From the NCBI GenBank assembly GCA_023565505.1, contig JAIMBI010000001.1:62001-126000 (forward strand): a stretch of DNA of 64,000 nt. The letters run 5' to 3'. The stretch's first letter is position 1. The number at the start of each line of letters is the position of its first letter. Source of the DNA: Actinomycetes bacterium. GTDB lineage: Bacteria; Bacillota; Sulfobacillia; Sulfobacillales; JAIMBI01. This document shows, in pieces, positions 55,075 to 63,582 of the stretch. The notes under the pieces are model-generated. The model made no database searches and was not told where the DNA came from. It was given only the letters and a program-made list of their open reading frames with translations. The position numbers and the translations under genes were made by a program.

Positions 55075-55881
55075 TCACGGCGCGCTGTCCACGAGCGGGA
55101 GTGTCAGCGTCGGAGCGGGCACGACGTGGTCGGGGCGCGCCGGCACGACGCCGGTGCCGACGGCGAAGAACTCGATGACGTGGCTGCCCCAGCCGTGGCT
55201 CCGTTCTTGGATGCGGACGGCCACGATCCCTTCGGCGCCAAGTTCGGCGGCCTCCGCCTGCATCCGCTCCATGGCCAGCTCGCGGGCGTCGTACAGGGCT
55301 TGGGTGAAGTTGGTCATCTCCACGTTCTGCCCGAGCGTGCGCAAAGCCTGGCCCAACGTCTGATGCGCCACGTGGTAGACGCAGTTGCCCATCACCAACC
55401 CGACGGGCCGATAGCCGGTTTGGAGGAGCGTCCAGAAGTCCTGGCCGGACAGGTCGCTGGTGAAGGGCCGACCGTGCGCGGGGCGATGACTCTCGCCGAG
55501 GGCCCGCACCGCCGTGCCGATGGCCATGAATTCCGCCAGGGACGGTCCCCATTCGTAGCGATTGACCTCCAGACGGACCCCGATGACGCCGTCGGCGCCG
55601 AGGGCGTCGGCCTCCTCCTCCATGCGGCTCATGGCCAGTTCCCGCGCGTGGTACATCGCCTGGGTGAGCACGGTCATCTCCTCGTTGCCGCGGAACATCT
55701 GGGACTGGTAGCCGATGTGGTAGATGGAGCTGCCGACGACCAGCCCCAGCGGCTCGAAGCCGGCTTCCCGGACGAGCAGGAACTCATTGACGGTCAAATC
55801 CGACGTCCAGAGACGGCCGCCCGGGCTCATCCGGTTCAAACGGTCGAGGGCGTGGCGCGGCAGGTCCGACGGCTGGTTCAC
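55075..55881 (-). CDS. YbjQ/UPF0145-type protein with two tandem domains
   Basis: This 268-residue protein contains two copies of the YbjQ-like domain. Residues about 25-120 have FEPLGLVVGSSIYHIGYQ and MYHARELAMSRMEEEADALGADGVIGV. Residues about 135-230 have YRPVGLVMGNCVYHVAHQ and LYDARELAMERMQAEAAELGAEGIVAV. The family is described as pentameric and possibly heavy-metal-binding, with no proven function. The GTG start follows GGAGGAG by six bases. It is the last of three minus-strand genes in a likely operon. Confidence 0.82.
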   Translation of the reverse strand: MNQPSDLPRHALDRLNRMSPGGRLWTSDLTVNEFLLVREAGFEPLGLVVGSSIYHIGYQSQMFRGNEEMTVLTQAMYHARELAMSRMEEEADALGADGVIGVRLEVNRYEWGPSLAEFMAIGTAVRALGESHRPAHGRPFTSDLSGQDFWTLLQTGYRPVGLVMGNCVYHVAHQTLGQALRTLGQNVEMTNFTQALYDARELAMERMQAEAAELGAEGIVAVRIQERSHGWGSHVIEFFAVGTGVVPARPDHVVPAPTLTLPLVDSAP

Positions 55882-55925
55882 GCGTCTCTCCTCCATTCGC
55901 GGGGTCGAGGGCCGTGACCGCTCGG

Positions 55926-56879
55926 TCACGGCCGAAGGTCGGTGGGCGCCGGGTCCCGGAGGGGCAGCAGCGGCTCCACGGGCGGGGGGGCGCCGGCGCC
56001 CGCGAACCGCCCGATCGCCGTTCCGACCACCGTCAGGTGCAGAATGTGATCCGTAAACGTGGCGGTCACCCCGTACGGACCCCAGGTGTCGACGGCGGGT
56101 CGCTCGACTTCCACCTCGTCGACCGCCATCGACCAACGGGCGCCGAGTACGCCGTCGGCTCCCACCTCCCGGGCCTGCTGCCGCATCCGGACCACCACCG
56201 CGTCCCGGGCCGCATAGATCCCGCGCGACAGGTCGGTCACCTCCTGGTTGGCCCAGGATGCCTCCGTCCAGGCGGCACTGGCCGTGGTCATGATGTAGTA
56301 GGCGGTCGAGGCCGCCACGACGGTCAGGGGAACGTAGCCGGCCGCGAAGAGACGGTAGGCGTCGGTGGCGGAGATGTTGCCCAGGAAGAGTTGCGGCGGA
56401 CGCGGTTGCCCTTCGAAGACGACAGCGGTGCCCGTGAGCTGGAAGACGATGACGCCGTTGCCCCAATCGGGCCGGGTTTCGGTCACCGTGACGGCGACGA
56501 CGCCGTGGGCCCCCAGCCGGTCCGCCTCGGCCCGGAGCCGCTCCACGGCCAGATCGCGGGCGCCCGTCAACGCACGTGTCAGCGGGACGATCTCGCCGTT
56601 CTGCCAGGCTCCGTAAACCCACTGGCTGCTCCAACTCGGTCGGACGACTGCGGATCCCATGACCTGACCGACCGGGCGGAGTGCGAGATGCCGTGCCGCG
56701 GCGAAGCCGGGGACCGCCAGCGTGCTGGTCCACGGCAACGCGCCGGACCGTTGCCGATCCAGACGGGCCTCGACCGGCGGCGGCAGCCCGCCGGCCTCGA
56801 GGGCCCCGAGGATCGCCTCCTGGCGCGCCCGTTGTTCACTATTCGGGTCGGGAGGCCGACGGCGGCGGAACCAGCGCAT
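55926..56879 (-). CDS. Second YbjQ-like tandem protein
   Basis: This 317-residue protein also has two YbjQ-like halves. One has ALTGARDLAVERLRAEADRLGAHGVVAVTV; the other has GIYAARDAVVVRMRQQAREVGADGVLGARW. They diverge more than the pair next door. An N-terminal linker of about 45 residues (RRRRPPDPNSEQRARQEA) precedes them. ATG 56879 follows GGGAAAGGGGG. The function is unknown. Confidence 0.78.
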   Translation of the reverse strand: MRWFRRRRPPDPNSEQRARQEAILGALEAGGLPPPVEARLDRQRSGALPWTSTLAVPGFAAARHLALRPVGQVMGSAVVRPSWSSQWVYGAWQNGEIVPLTRALTGARDLAVERLRAEADRLGAHGVVAVTVTETRPDWGNGVIVFQLTGTAVVFEGQPRPPQLFLGNISATDAYRLFAAGYVPLTVVAASTAYYIMTTASAAWTEASWANQEVTDLSRGIYAARDAVVVRMRQQAREVGADGVLGARWSMAVDEVEVERPAVDTWGPYGVTATFTDHILHLTVVGTAIGRFAGAGAPPPVEPLLPLRDPAPTDLRP

Positions 56880-56898
56880 GGGCGCCCCCTTTCCCGCG

Positions 56899-57285
56899 TC
56901 ACGATTCACCCGCGGTGAGAAAACGCTCCAGGCGGAGCCGCGTCTCTTCGCGTCGCTCCGCCTCGCGCCACAACGCACGGACGAGGGCGTCGAGCCATTC
57001 GGGGAACGGCACCCGCTCGGTCTTCAGCACGATGCCCCGGACCACCCGGGCCACCTCGTACGTGTCGTGTCCGCCCTCGTTCCGGTAACGGTACGCCGTG
57101 TCGTCCAAGGTGACCACCAGTTCGGCCAGCGGTCGCCGCCCGAAGAGTCCGGCCCGCTTGACGTCCACGGTACCCGGAGGCAGGGCCGCGGCCAGCTTCC
57201 CGGCCAGCACCTCGTGGAACGTCGCCAGATCCCGGCTGGCGGCGCGTACGGCGGCTGCCAGCGCGTCGAAGGACCATTCGGCCAT
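56899..57285 (-). CDS. Hypothetical 128-residue protein, first gene of the YbjQ cluster
   Basis: I do not recognise this soluble mixed alpha/beta protein. The middle reads KRAGLFGRRPLAELVVTLDD and [33 protein letters not shown] precedes the ATG. It lies 19 bases upstream of the second YbjQ-like gene and shares its transcript, judging by a TATAAT 51 bases before its start. Confidence 0.7.
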   Translation of the reverse strand: MAEWSFDALAAAVRAASRDLATFHEVLAGKLAAALPPGTVDVKRAGLFGRRPLAELVVTLDDTAYRYRNEGGHDTYEVARVVRGIVLKTERVPFPEWLDALVRALWREAERREETRLRLERFLTAGES

Positions 57286-57335
57286 ACTGCCACCCCTTCC
57301 GCCCCGGCCCGGCCGGCGGTGGGCCGTTTGGCGCC

Positions 57336-57341
57336 ATTATA
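57336..57341 (-). promoter_or_regulatory. Consensus -10 box of the YbjQ cluster
   Basis: On the minus strand TATAAT sits 51 bases before the 128-residue gene in GC-rich surroundings. No -35 hexamer is visible. Confidence 0.5.
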
Positions 57342-57393
57342 GCGCGCGGCGGGCCGGTCGGCCCGCCGGGGGCGTTCCGCGATCCGCGGCCCG

Positions 57394-58527
57394 CTAAGGG
57401 AGGGCGGAGACGGCCTGGCGCCGTTCGGCGGAGCGGACCGCCCGTGCCAGCCACGCGGCGATGTCCGGGTGATCGATGAGAAACGCGTCGTGGCCGAGGG
57501 GTGACTCGATGAGCGTGAAGTCCGCCCGGCCGCCCCCTTGCCGGATGAGATCCGCGAGGCGCGCGATGTCGGCGGGCTCGAAGAGCCAGTCGGTCGAGAT
57601 GGCCGCCAGGTGCACCTCGGCCTGGATACCCCGGCCCGGCTCGCGGCCGGCCCACAGATCGAAGAGATCCATCGCCCGGCTGAGCGTCAGGTAGCTCCAG
57701 GCGTTGAAGCGGGCCGCCAGCTTGTCGCCCTGGTAGCGGAGATACGACTCGATGGCGAACCGCGGCCCGTAGTCCGCCTGCAGCAGGTCGCACCCGGGTT
57801 GGACGGTGCGCCCGAACCGGGTCGCGAAGTGAATCGCCGAGCGGTAGCTCAGCATGGCGAGCATCCGGGCCGTGCGCATGCCGCCCACCGGATCGTCGTG
57901 CTTGAGCCCGAGCAGGAGCGCCTCCCGTTGAACCGCGTTCAGCCCGATCCCCATCGCAGAGAGCCGGTCGGTCGCCCCGATGGCGGCGACGGCGCGCACC
58001 CGGTCCGGAAACAGCGCCGCCCACTCTAAGGCCTGCATGCCGCCCAGGGATCCGCCGGCGGTGAGCAGCAGGCGCTCGACGCCCAGGGCCCGCAGGGCGG
58101 CCTCCTGCACCCGCACCATGTCGCGGACCGTGACGAGGGGGAAGGCCAAGCCCCACGGCTCGCCCGTGGGGCCGGGCGAGCCCGGCCCCGTCGTGCCGGC
58201 CACCCCGCCCAGTACATTGGTGCAGATCACCCAGTATCGGTTGGTGTCCAGGGCGCGTCCCGGACCGACGTAGACGTCCCACCAGCCCGGTCGGTCGTCC
58301 GGTCCGTGTCGGGCCGCATGCGCGTCGCCGGTGAGCGCATGGCAGATCAGGACGGCGCGCTCCGGGTCGGGCGGCCCCCAGGATTCCACGGCGACCGTGA
58401 TCGGTCCCAGTTCGACTCCGCATTCCAGCCGGAGCGGCTCGTCCTCGAACAGGGTCAGACGGGCACGGCGGACCGGCACACGCGGCGACGTGTCGTTGAG
58501 CTGGGCCAGGGGACGGGTCACCGCCAC
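57394..58527 (-). CDS. metX: Homoserine O-acetyltransferase
   Basis: MetX (377 aa from this start) acylates homoserine for methionine synthesis. VLICHALTGDAHAA, NRYWVICTNVLGG, the nucleophile in GGSLGGMQALEW and GHDAFLIDH carry the catalytic apparatus. The start is GTG 58527, six bases after GGAGGG, or ATG 58533 next to that site. Whether it uses acetyl- or succinyl-CoA is not settled. A SAM-I riboswitch and terminator lie directly upstream. Homoserine comes from the hom operon at 49313. Confidence 0.94.
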   Translation of the reverse strand: MAVTRPLAQLNDTSPRVPVRRARLTLFEDEPLRLECGVELGPITVAVESWGPPDPERAVLICHALTGDAHAARHGPDDRPGWWDVYVGPGRALDTNRYWVICTNVLGGVAGTTGPGSPGPTGEPWGLAFPLVTVRDMVRVQEAALRALGVERLLLTAGGSLGGMQALEWAALFPDRVRAVAAIGATDRLSAMGIGLNAVQREALLLGLKHDDPVGGMRTARMLAMLSYRSAIHFATRFGRTVQPGCDLLQADYGPRFAIESYLRYQGDKLAARFNAWSYLTLSRAMDLFDLWAGREPGRGIQAEVHLAAISTDWLFEPADIARLADLIRQGGGRADFTLIESPLGHDAFLIDHPDIAAWLARAVRSAERRQAVSALP

Positions 58528-58565
58528 GAGCATCCCTCCGTTGGGGCGGCGTCTGCCGCCGGGAC

Positions 58566-58598
58566 AAAAAAACATCGTCGTGCGATAAGCAGACGATG
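58566..58598 (-). terminator. Intrinsic terminator of the metX SAM riboswitch
   Basis: On the minus strand CATCGTC and GACGATG pair around a loop that contains GCTTATC, and seven Ts follow. The loop segment GCTTATC (58584-58590) can pair with GATAAGC at the 3' side of the aptamer (58613-58619). That gives the expected antiterminator alternative. Confidence 0.92.
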
Positions 58599-58612
58599 CC
58601 GAGCCTTCATCC

Positions 58613-58712
58613 GCTTATCTCTCAGCCTTGCGGCTGCAGGAGTTGGCACCTTCAGCGTGTCGCTGGGTTGCCGGGCTTCATCGGGCCAGTCCCTCCGCCA
58701 CTCTGGATAACC
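58613..58712 (-). ncRNA. SAM-I (S-box) riboswitch upstream of metX
   Basis: Read on the minus strand the conserved core is present in order: AGAGTGGCGGAGGGACTGGC, CCGATGAAGCCCGGCAACC, GGTGCCAACTCCTGCAGC and GAGAGATAAG. The P1 ends are GGTTATCC and GATAAG. S-adenosylmethionine binding should favour the terminator at 58566-58598 and stop metX transcription. Confidence 0.95.
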
Positions 58713-58756
58713 GAACGGCTATTCAGTTGGAAATCCCGGCTGGGATGTCGTAATCA

Positions 58757-58785
58757 AGTAAACGGGATCTCCGGGGGGGTGTCAA
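58757..58785 (-). promoter_or_regulatory. Sigma-A promoter of the metX riboswitch transcript
   Basis: On the minus strand TTGACA (58780-58785) is perfect. A 17-base spacer separates it from TTTACT (58757-58762). Transcription would start about 40 bases before the aptamer. Confidence 0.75.
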
Positions 58786-58878
58786 GAGGCGGCTCCGAAT
58801 GCCCGGGAAATGCCAGGGGCGGCGCTGACGGCGTGTCACGATGGTCCTCCTCTGCGGGGCGCCGTCGTTCGAAGGCAT

Positions 58879-58907
58879 TTGTCGCCGACTGCGGAGACGG
58901 GTACGAT
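58879..58907 (+). promoter_or_regulatory. Promoter of the 83-residue protein gene
   Basis: TTGTCG (58879-58884) and TACGAT (58902-58907) are 17 bases apart, about 35 bases before the ATG at 58943. The match is moderate. Confidence 0.5.
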
Positions 58908-58942
58908 CGTAGCGCCGTCACCCGAGGCAGGGAGGGAAGGGC

Positions 58943-59194
58943 ATGCGGATCCGCGTCGTACAACCCGAACGGCCGTCGGCGGACCCGCGCCGGCTCGTGT
59001 TCCGCGTCGAGTGGGACGGCGAGGCGTGGGCGGTCGTCCGGGAGTTCGTGGGGGAACGGACGGCCATGCTGAACGGATTCGGCCAGTTGGTGGCCCGCCT
59101 GGGGATCGCGGACCGCCCGGAGGTGGTCGACCGTCTGCGGGACATCTTCCTGACCGGCGGCTACGACTCGCTGCCGCAGGACGTGGAGTGGTGA
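58943..59194 (+). CDS. Hypothetical 83-residue protein
   Basis: I do not recognise this small soluble protein. It has an N-terminal RIRVVQPERPSADPRRLVFR and an acidic end YDSLPQDVEW. It has no cysteine, helix-turn-helix or membrane segment. GGCAGGGAGGGAAGGGC gives a strong start. It is a single-gene unit between metX and the cysK operon, both on the other strand. Confidence 0.65.
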   Translation: MRIRVVQPERPSADPRRLVFRVEWDGEAWAVVREFVGERTAMLNGFGQLVARLGIADRPEVVDRLRDIFLTGGYDSLPQDVEW

Positions 59195-59306
59195 GGCCCC
59201 GCCGGGCCGGGCGTCCCCTCGCTTCCCCACCGTGGCGTTTCCCGTCCGGGGCCGGGCCGGCGGCCATGCGTCGTGGCGCCGCGGCTCGGCGCACGCCCGG
59301 GCCGCT

Positions 59307-59762
59307 TCAGATGCCGGCCCCGTCCTGGCACAGCATGCCCACGCGCAGCGTCGGCCGACTGGGGGAGAAGATGAGCTCCTGGTCCGAGGCGACGTGAGCC
59401 AGGGTCACGGCACCCAGGGTCGCGTCCCAGCAGACTTCCAGCGAACGCCACAGTTCCGGCCGCACGCACTCGTGGCACTGCCCGTCCTCGCAGTCGCAAA
59501 GCGTGAGCGGACCCTGCAGGACCCGCATGACCTCGGCGATGGAGACCGCCGCCGGAGAGCGGGCCAGCACATAGCCGCCGCGGGTGCCGCGCTGGCTGCG
59601 GATCAGTTTGGCCCGTCGGAGCGGCAACAGGACCTGCTCGAGGTACTTCTCGGACGTGCCCAGTTCTTCCGCCAGGGCCTTGGCCGACAGCGGGCCGGTC
59701 CCGGCCCGGGCCAGGACCACGAGACATCGGAGTCCCGTCTTGAAAGCGGTGGTCAACCCCAC
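59307..59762 (-). CDS. Rrf2-family regulator (CymR/IscR type)
   Basis: This 151-residue regulator has the Rrf2 winged helix (SAKALAEELGTSEKYLEQVLLPLRRAKLIRSQRGTRGGYVLA). Four cysteines follow, C89, C91, C96 and C99 (CDCEDGQCHEC), which could hold an Fe-S cluster. Adjacent cysK recalls CymR, which senses cysteine through CysK in Bacillus. The GTG start follows GAGGAGGA and lies six bases after cysK, so it is autoregulated if it controls the operon promoter. Confidence 0.88.
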   Translation of the reverse strand: MGLTTAFKTGLRCLVVLARAGTGPLSAKALAEELGTSEKYLEQVLLPLRRAKLIRSQRGTRGGYVLARSPAAVSIAEVMRVLQGPLTLCDCEDGQCHECVRPELWRSLEVCWDATLGAVTLAHVASDQELIFSPSRPTLRVGMLCQDGAGI

Positions 59763-59768
59763 GACAAC

Positions 59769-60716
59769 TCAGTCCTCCTCGAAGAGCGGCGTTGAGAGAT
59801 AACGTTCCGCATGGTCCGGCAGGACGACCACCGCCACCGGATGGGTACCGGCCGGCGGGGGCGCCAGGCTGGCGTAGGCGGCCGCCACCGCGGCGCCGCT
59901 GGAGATGCCGACCAGGAGTCCTTCCTCCCGCATCAGGCGGCGGGCCGTTCGGAGCGCCTCCTGACCCGGGACCGCGACAATGTCGTCGACGACGGCCAGG
60001 TCGAGGACGGGCGGAACGAAGCCCGCCCCGATCCCCTGGATGACGTGAGGCCCCGGCGCGCCGCCCGACAGGACGGGGGATTCGGCCGGCTCCACCGCGA
60101 TGACCCGGACGGTGGGTCGGCGAGCCTTCAGCAGCCGGCCTACACCGGTCACGGTCCCACCCGTCCCCACGCCCGCGATGAACGCGTCGACCTGGCCACC
60201 GGTGTCGGCCCAGATTTCCTCGGCGGTGGTGGTGAAGTGGATCCGCGGGTTGGCCGGGTTTTCGAACTGGTGGAGGATCACCGCCCCCGGCGTCGCGTCG
60301 CGGATGGCTTCAGCCTTGGCGATAGCCCCCCGCATCCCCTCGGACCCCGGCGTGAGGACCACCTCGGCGCCGAGCGCCTTCAGGATGAAGCGGCGTTCCA
60401 CGCTCACCGTTTCGGGCATCGTGACCACGCACCGGTACCCGCGGGCGGCCGCCACCATGGCGAGTCCGATCCCCGTATTCCCGGAGGTCGGCTCGACGAT
60501 GGTGCCTCCCGGCCGGAGCACGCCGTCGGCCTCGGCTGCCTCCACCATGGCTAGCGCGATGCGATCCTTGACGCTGCCGCCCGGATTCTTGGCCTCCCAC
60601 TTGCCGTACACGCGCCAGCCGGTGGCCTCGGAGACCGCCCGCAGGCGAATCAGCGGGGTACGCCCGATGAGTTCCAGGACGGACGCGTAGGCGGTCGGCT
60701 CCCCGGGGCGACTCAT
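59769..60716 (-). CDS. cysK: O-acetylserine sulfhydrylase (cysteine synthase)
   Basis: CysK (315 aa) makes cysteine from O-acetylserine and sulfide. The PLP lysine is K50 in [28 protein letters not shown] and [10 protein letters not shown] bind the cofactor phosphate, and [11 protein letters not shown] completes the site. The ATG overlaps the osmC-like stop by two bases. CysM-type enzymes cannot be ruled out. Confidence 0.94.
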   Translation of the reverse strand: MSRPGEPTAYASVLELIGRTPLIRLRAVSEATGWRVYGKWEAKNPGGSVKDRIALAMVEAAEADGVLRPGGTIVEPTSGNTGIGLAMVAAARGYRCVVTMPETVSVERRFILKALGAEVVLTPGSEGMRGAIAKAEAIRDATPGAVILHQFENPANPRIHFTTTAEEIWADTGGQVDAFIAGVGTGGTVTGVGRLLKARRPTVRVIAVEPAESPVLSGGAPGPHVIQGIGAGFVPPVLDLAVVDDIVAVPGQEALRTARRLMREEGLLVGISSGAAVAAAYASLAPPPAGTHPVAVVVLPDHAERYLSTPLFEED

Positions 60717-61150
60717 GCCGCGCCCCAGCTTTCGTCCAAAACGACGCCGGCGGCCTCGAAGAGACGATGGACGGGGCAGCGCCGCCCCACCTCGGCACGC
60801 AGGGCGGCCACCTGGGCGTCGGTCAGGTCGCCTTCGGCCGTCACGCGCACGGACACGGTGCGGAAGTGCGGCGGGACGTCGGGGGCCCCCATCATCCCGC
60901 GGGGGTCGAGCGAGCCTTCCACGACGAACGTCAGGCGCCGCAGGTCCAGGTTCATCTCGCGGGCGACCATCCGGGCGACGACGTTCATGCAACCGGCGAG
61001 GGCTGCCAAGAGCGTCTCCAGGGGATTCGGCGCCGCGGGGCTCGCGGGTTGGCGGCGCTCGGTGGTGACAAAGCGGACGCCGTCTTCGACGCGATGCTCC
61101 GCGGTCATGTCGGACGCCGTGCTGGAGACCGAAAACGTCAGGAGAGCCAT
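60713..61150 (-). CDS. OsmC/Ohr-family protein
   Basis: This 145-residue OsmC-fold protein has the two reactive cysteines C54 ([14 protein letters not shown]) and C125 ([12 protein letters not shown]). The family reduces organic hydroperoxides. AGGGAAGGG precedes ATG 61150. It is the first gene of an operon with cysK and the Rrf2 regulator. OsmC-like proteins next to cysteine genes suggest redox or sulfur-stress control. Confidence 0.9.
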   Translation of the reverse strand: MALLTFSVSSTASDMTAEHRVEDGVRFVTTERRQPASPAAPNPLETLLAALAGCMNVVARMVAREMNLDLRRLTFVVEGSLDPRGMMGAPDVPPHFRTVSVRVTAEGDLTDAQVAALRAEVGRRCPVHRLFEAAGVVLDESWGAA

Positions 61151-61187
61151 CGTGTCCCTTCCCTGCCTTTCCGGAGACGTAATAATC

Positions 61188-61225
61188 CCTAGTTGTACTC
61201 TAGGAAATTGGGTCATGTCGGTCAA
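61188..61225 (-). promoter_or_regulatory. Sigma-A promoter with palindromic operator for osmC-cysK-rrf2
   Basis: On the minus strand TTGACC (61220-61225) and TAGAGT (61197-61202) are separated by 17 bases. The -10 lies inside a perfect dyad, CCTAG-N7-CTAGG (61188-61204), the likely binding site of the Rrf2 regulator encoded in the operon. Occupation would block RNA polymerase. Confidence 0.75.
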
Positions 61226-61524
61226 GGGCGGCGAGGATGGTCGCACCGGTTGACGTCCGCCGCCTCGCGGTCCCGGGGCGGCGGGGGTCGGCGGAGAGGC
61301 CCGCCGTTCGTGGCGGCCCCGGCGTCCGGGAGGCGGCGGCCCCGGGACCATCCGTACGGGTCGCGCCGGGCGTCGGGGGAGAGGTTGGGCCGGACCCCCC
61401 GGCAGGATCTGATGCGACCGAACCGGAACAGAGAGCGTGGGGCCGGCGGCGGACCCTCGGGGGACGGCGACCGCCGGCGCGCGGGACACGACGCATGGGG
61501 CACCGACGGGGAGGGGGAGGACGG
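61226..61524 (+). other. 300-bp gap between divergent operons
   Basis: This stretch separates the osmC promoter from the SDR gene. An open frame in phase with the SDR passes through but is Arg/Pro/Gly-rich and unlike any family. I see no convincing promoter for the SDR gene in it. Confidence 0.4.
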
Positions 61525-62391
61525 ATGTTTTCCGGCCCTGTGCTAAAAGGCAAGGTGATCTTGGTGACCGGCGGCGGTACGGGATTGGGCAAGGCCATGG
61601 CCCGGCGCTTCGGGGAGCTCGGGGCGCGCCTGGCCCTGGTAGGCCGTCGCGAAGCGGTGCTGCGGCAGACGGCCGAGGAGTTCGGCCGCGCGGGGATCGA
61701 GACCTACGTGCGGCCGCTCGACGTCCGTGAACCGGAACGGGTGGCGGAGACCGTGGATGCCGTCTGGGAGCATTACGGCCGACTCGACGTGCTGGTGAAC
61801 AACGCCGCCGGGAACTTCATCAGTCCCTTCGAGCGGCTTTCCCCCCGGGCGGTGGACGCGGTGGTCAACATCGTGTTGCACGGCACGCTGTACTGCACCC
61901 TCGAAGCGGGGAAGCGGTGGATTGCCCGGCGGCACCCGGGCACCGTGCTCAACATCGTCGCCACCTACGCCTGGACGGGTTCGGGATATGTGGTGCCCTC
62001 CGCGGTGGCCAAGGCGGGCGTGCTCGCGGCGACCCGATCCCTGGCCGTCGAGTGGGCCCCCTACGGGATCCGCCACGTGGCCATCGCACCGGGTCCGTTC
62101 CCGACGGAGGGGGCGTGGGCCCGACTGGCCCCCACGCCGGAACTGGCGCAGCACTTGGAAGGGGGCGTCCCGCTGGGCCGGGTGGGGCGACCGGAAGAAC
62201 TGGCGAACCTCGCCGCCTACCTGGTCTCCGACTACGCGGCGTTCATCAACGGCGAGGTCGTCACCATAGACGGCGGGGCGTGGCTGAACGACGTCGGCTT
62301 CAACCCCCTGCGGCGCCTGACGCCGGAGGACTGGGACCGGATCCGCGAGCTGACGCGGCGCCCGACCTCGGGCGGGGAGGCGCCGGCGTGA
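61525..62391 (+). CDS. SDR oxidoreductase, 2,4-dienoyl-CoA reductase-like (second copy)
   Basis: This 288-residue protein is a paralogue of the one at 27456: TGGGTGLGKAMA, NNAAGNF, NIVATYAWTGSG, SAVAKAGVLAATRSLAVEWA and INGEVVTIDGGAWLN. It likely reduces a dienoyl-CoA or oxidises a hydroxyacyl-CoA. The C-terminal 25 residues (RRLTPEDWDRIRELTRRP) are an extension. GGGGAGGACGG precedes the ATG. The stop overlaps the start of the acyl-CoA dehydrogenase. Confidence 0.87.
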   Translation: MFSGPVLKGKVILVTGGGTGLGKAMARRFGELGARLALVGRREAVLRQTAEEFGRAGIETYVRPLDVREPERVAETVDAVWEHYGRLDVLVNNAAGNFISPFERLSPRAVDAVVNIVLHGTLYCTLEAGKRWIARRHPGTVLNIVATYAWTGSGYVVPSAVAKAGVLAATRSLAVEWAPYGIRHVAIAPGPFPTEGAWARLAPTPELAQHLEGGVPLGRVGRPEELANLAAYLVSDYAAFINGEVVTIDGGAWLNDVGFNPLRRLTPEDWDRIRELTRRPTSGGEAPA

Positions 62392-63539
62392 GCCGCGCCT
62401 ACTGGACCGCCGAGCACGAGCGCTTTCGGGACGTGTTGCGCGCCTTCCTGGACCGCGAGGCGCGGCCGTACTACGACACCTGGGAAGCGGAGCGGGAGGT
62501 GCCCCGCTCGTTTTGGCAAAGACTCGGGAAGCAGGGGTACCTCTGCCCGGAAGTGCCGCCTGAATACGGGGGGGCCGGGGCGGACTTCGGCTACGCCGTG
62601 GCCATCATCGAGGAACTGGAGCGGGTCGGGTCCGGCCTGGCGGGGATCAGTCTGCACAACGACATCGTGGTGCCGTATCTGCTGGCGTACGGGACCGAGG
62701 AGCAGAAGCGTCGCTGGTTGCCCGGCTGCGTGACGGGGGAAACCATCACCGCGGTGGCGATGACGGAGCCGGGCGCGGGGTCTGACTTGGCCGGGATCCG
62801 GACCGTCGCGCGGCGCGCGGGCGAGCACTACGTGGTCAACGGGCAGAAGACCTTCATCACCAACGGGATCCTGGCCGACCTGGTCGTCGTCGTGGTGCGC
62901 ACCGATCCCGATGCCGAGCCGCACCGGGGACTGAGCCTGCTGGTCGTCGAGCGCGACACCCCCGGGTTCACCCGGGGGCGCAAGCTCAGAAAGATCGGGC
63001 AGCACAGCCAGGACACGGCCGAGTTGTTCTTCAGCGACGCCCGGGTCCCGGTCGGGAATTTGCTCGGCCGGGAAGGCCAGGGGTTCCGGTACCTGATGGA
63101 GCGCCTCGTACAGGAACGCCTGGTGGTCGCGATCGGGGCGCAGGTGGCGGCCGAGGTCATGCTGGAAGACACCCTGGCCTACGTCAAGACGCGGACGGCG
63201 TTCGGCCGGCCCATCGGGGCGTTCCAACACGTCGCCTTCACGCTGGCGGAAGTCGCCACCGAGGTGCGCCTCGGCCGCACGTTCGTGGACGACTTGATCG
63301 GCCGCTACATGGCGGGCGACGATCTGGTGACGGAGGTCTCCATGGCCAAATGGTGGGTCACCGACATGGCCAAGCGGGTCGCCTCCCGGTGCCTGCAACT
63401 GCACGGCGGCTACGGGTACATGGAGGAGTTCCCCATCGCCCGACGCTATCGGGACGTCGCGGTGACCTCCATCTATGCCGGCACCAACGAAATCATGAAG
63501 ACCATCATCGCGCGCCGGATGGGGCTGGGCGAACGGTAG
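62388..63539 (+). CDS. Acyl-CoA dehydrogenase
   Basis: This 383-residue flavoprotein dehydrogenates acyl-CoA esters. AMTEPGAGSDLAGIRTVA and the YVVNGQKTFITNG strand bind FAD and substrate. RTAFGRPIGAFQHVAF, LQLHGGYGYMEEFPIARRYRD and YAGTNEIMKTIIAR are the other signatures. The catalytic base is the conserved Glu in YAGTNE. The GTG start overlaps the SDR stop (GTGA). It pairs with the SDR as a beta-oxidation unit. Confidence 0.94.
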   Translation: MSRAYWTAEHERFRDVLRAFLDREARPYYDTWEAEREVPRSFWQRLGKQGYLCPEVPPEYGGAGADFGYAVAIIEELERVGSGLAGISLHNDIVVPYLLAYGTEEQKRRWLPGCVTGETITAVAMTEPGAGSDLAGIRTVARRAGEHYVVNGQKTFITNGILADLVVVVVRTDPDAEPHRGLSLLVVERDTPGFTRGRKLRKIGQHSQDTAELFFSDARVPVGNLLGREGQGFRYLMERLVQERLVVAIGAQVAAEVMLEDTLAYVKTRTAFGRPIGAFQHVAFTLAEVATEVRLGRTFVDDLIGRYMAGDDLVTEVSMAKWWVTDMAKRVASRCLQLHGGYGYMEEFPIARRYRDVAVTSIYAGTNEIMKTIIARRMGLGER

Positions 63540-63582
63540 GGGCCGGCGGCACGCGGTGGGCGTGGGGGAGGAGACGACGGCG

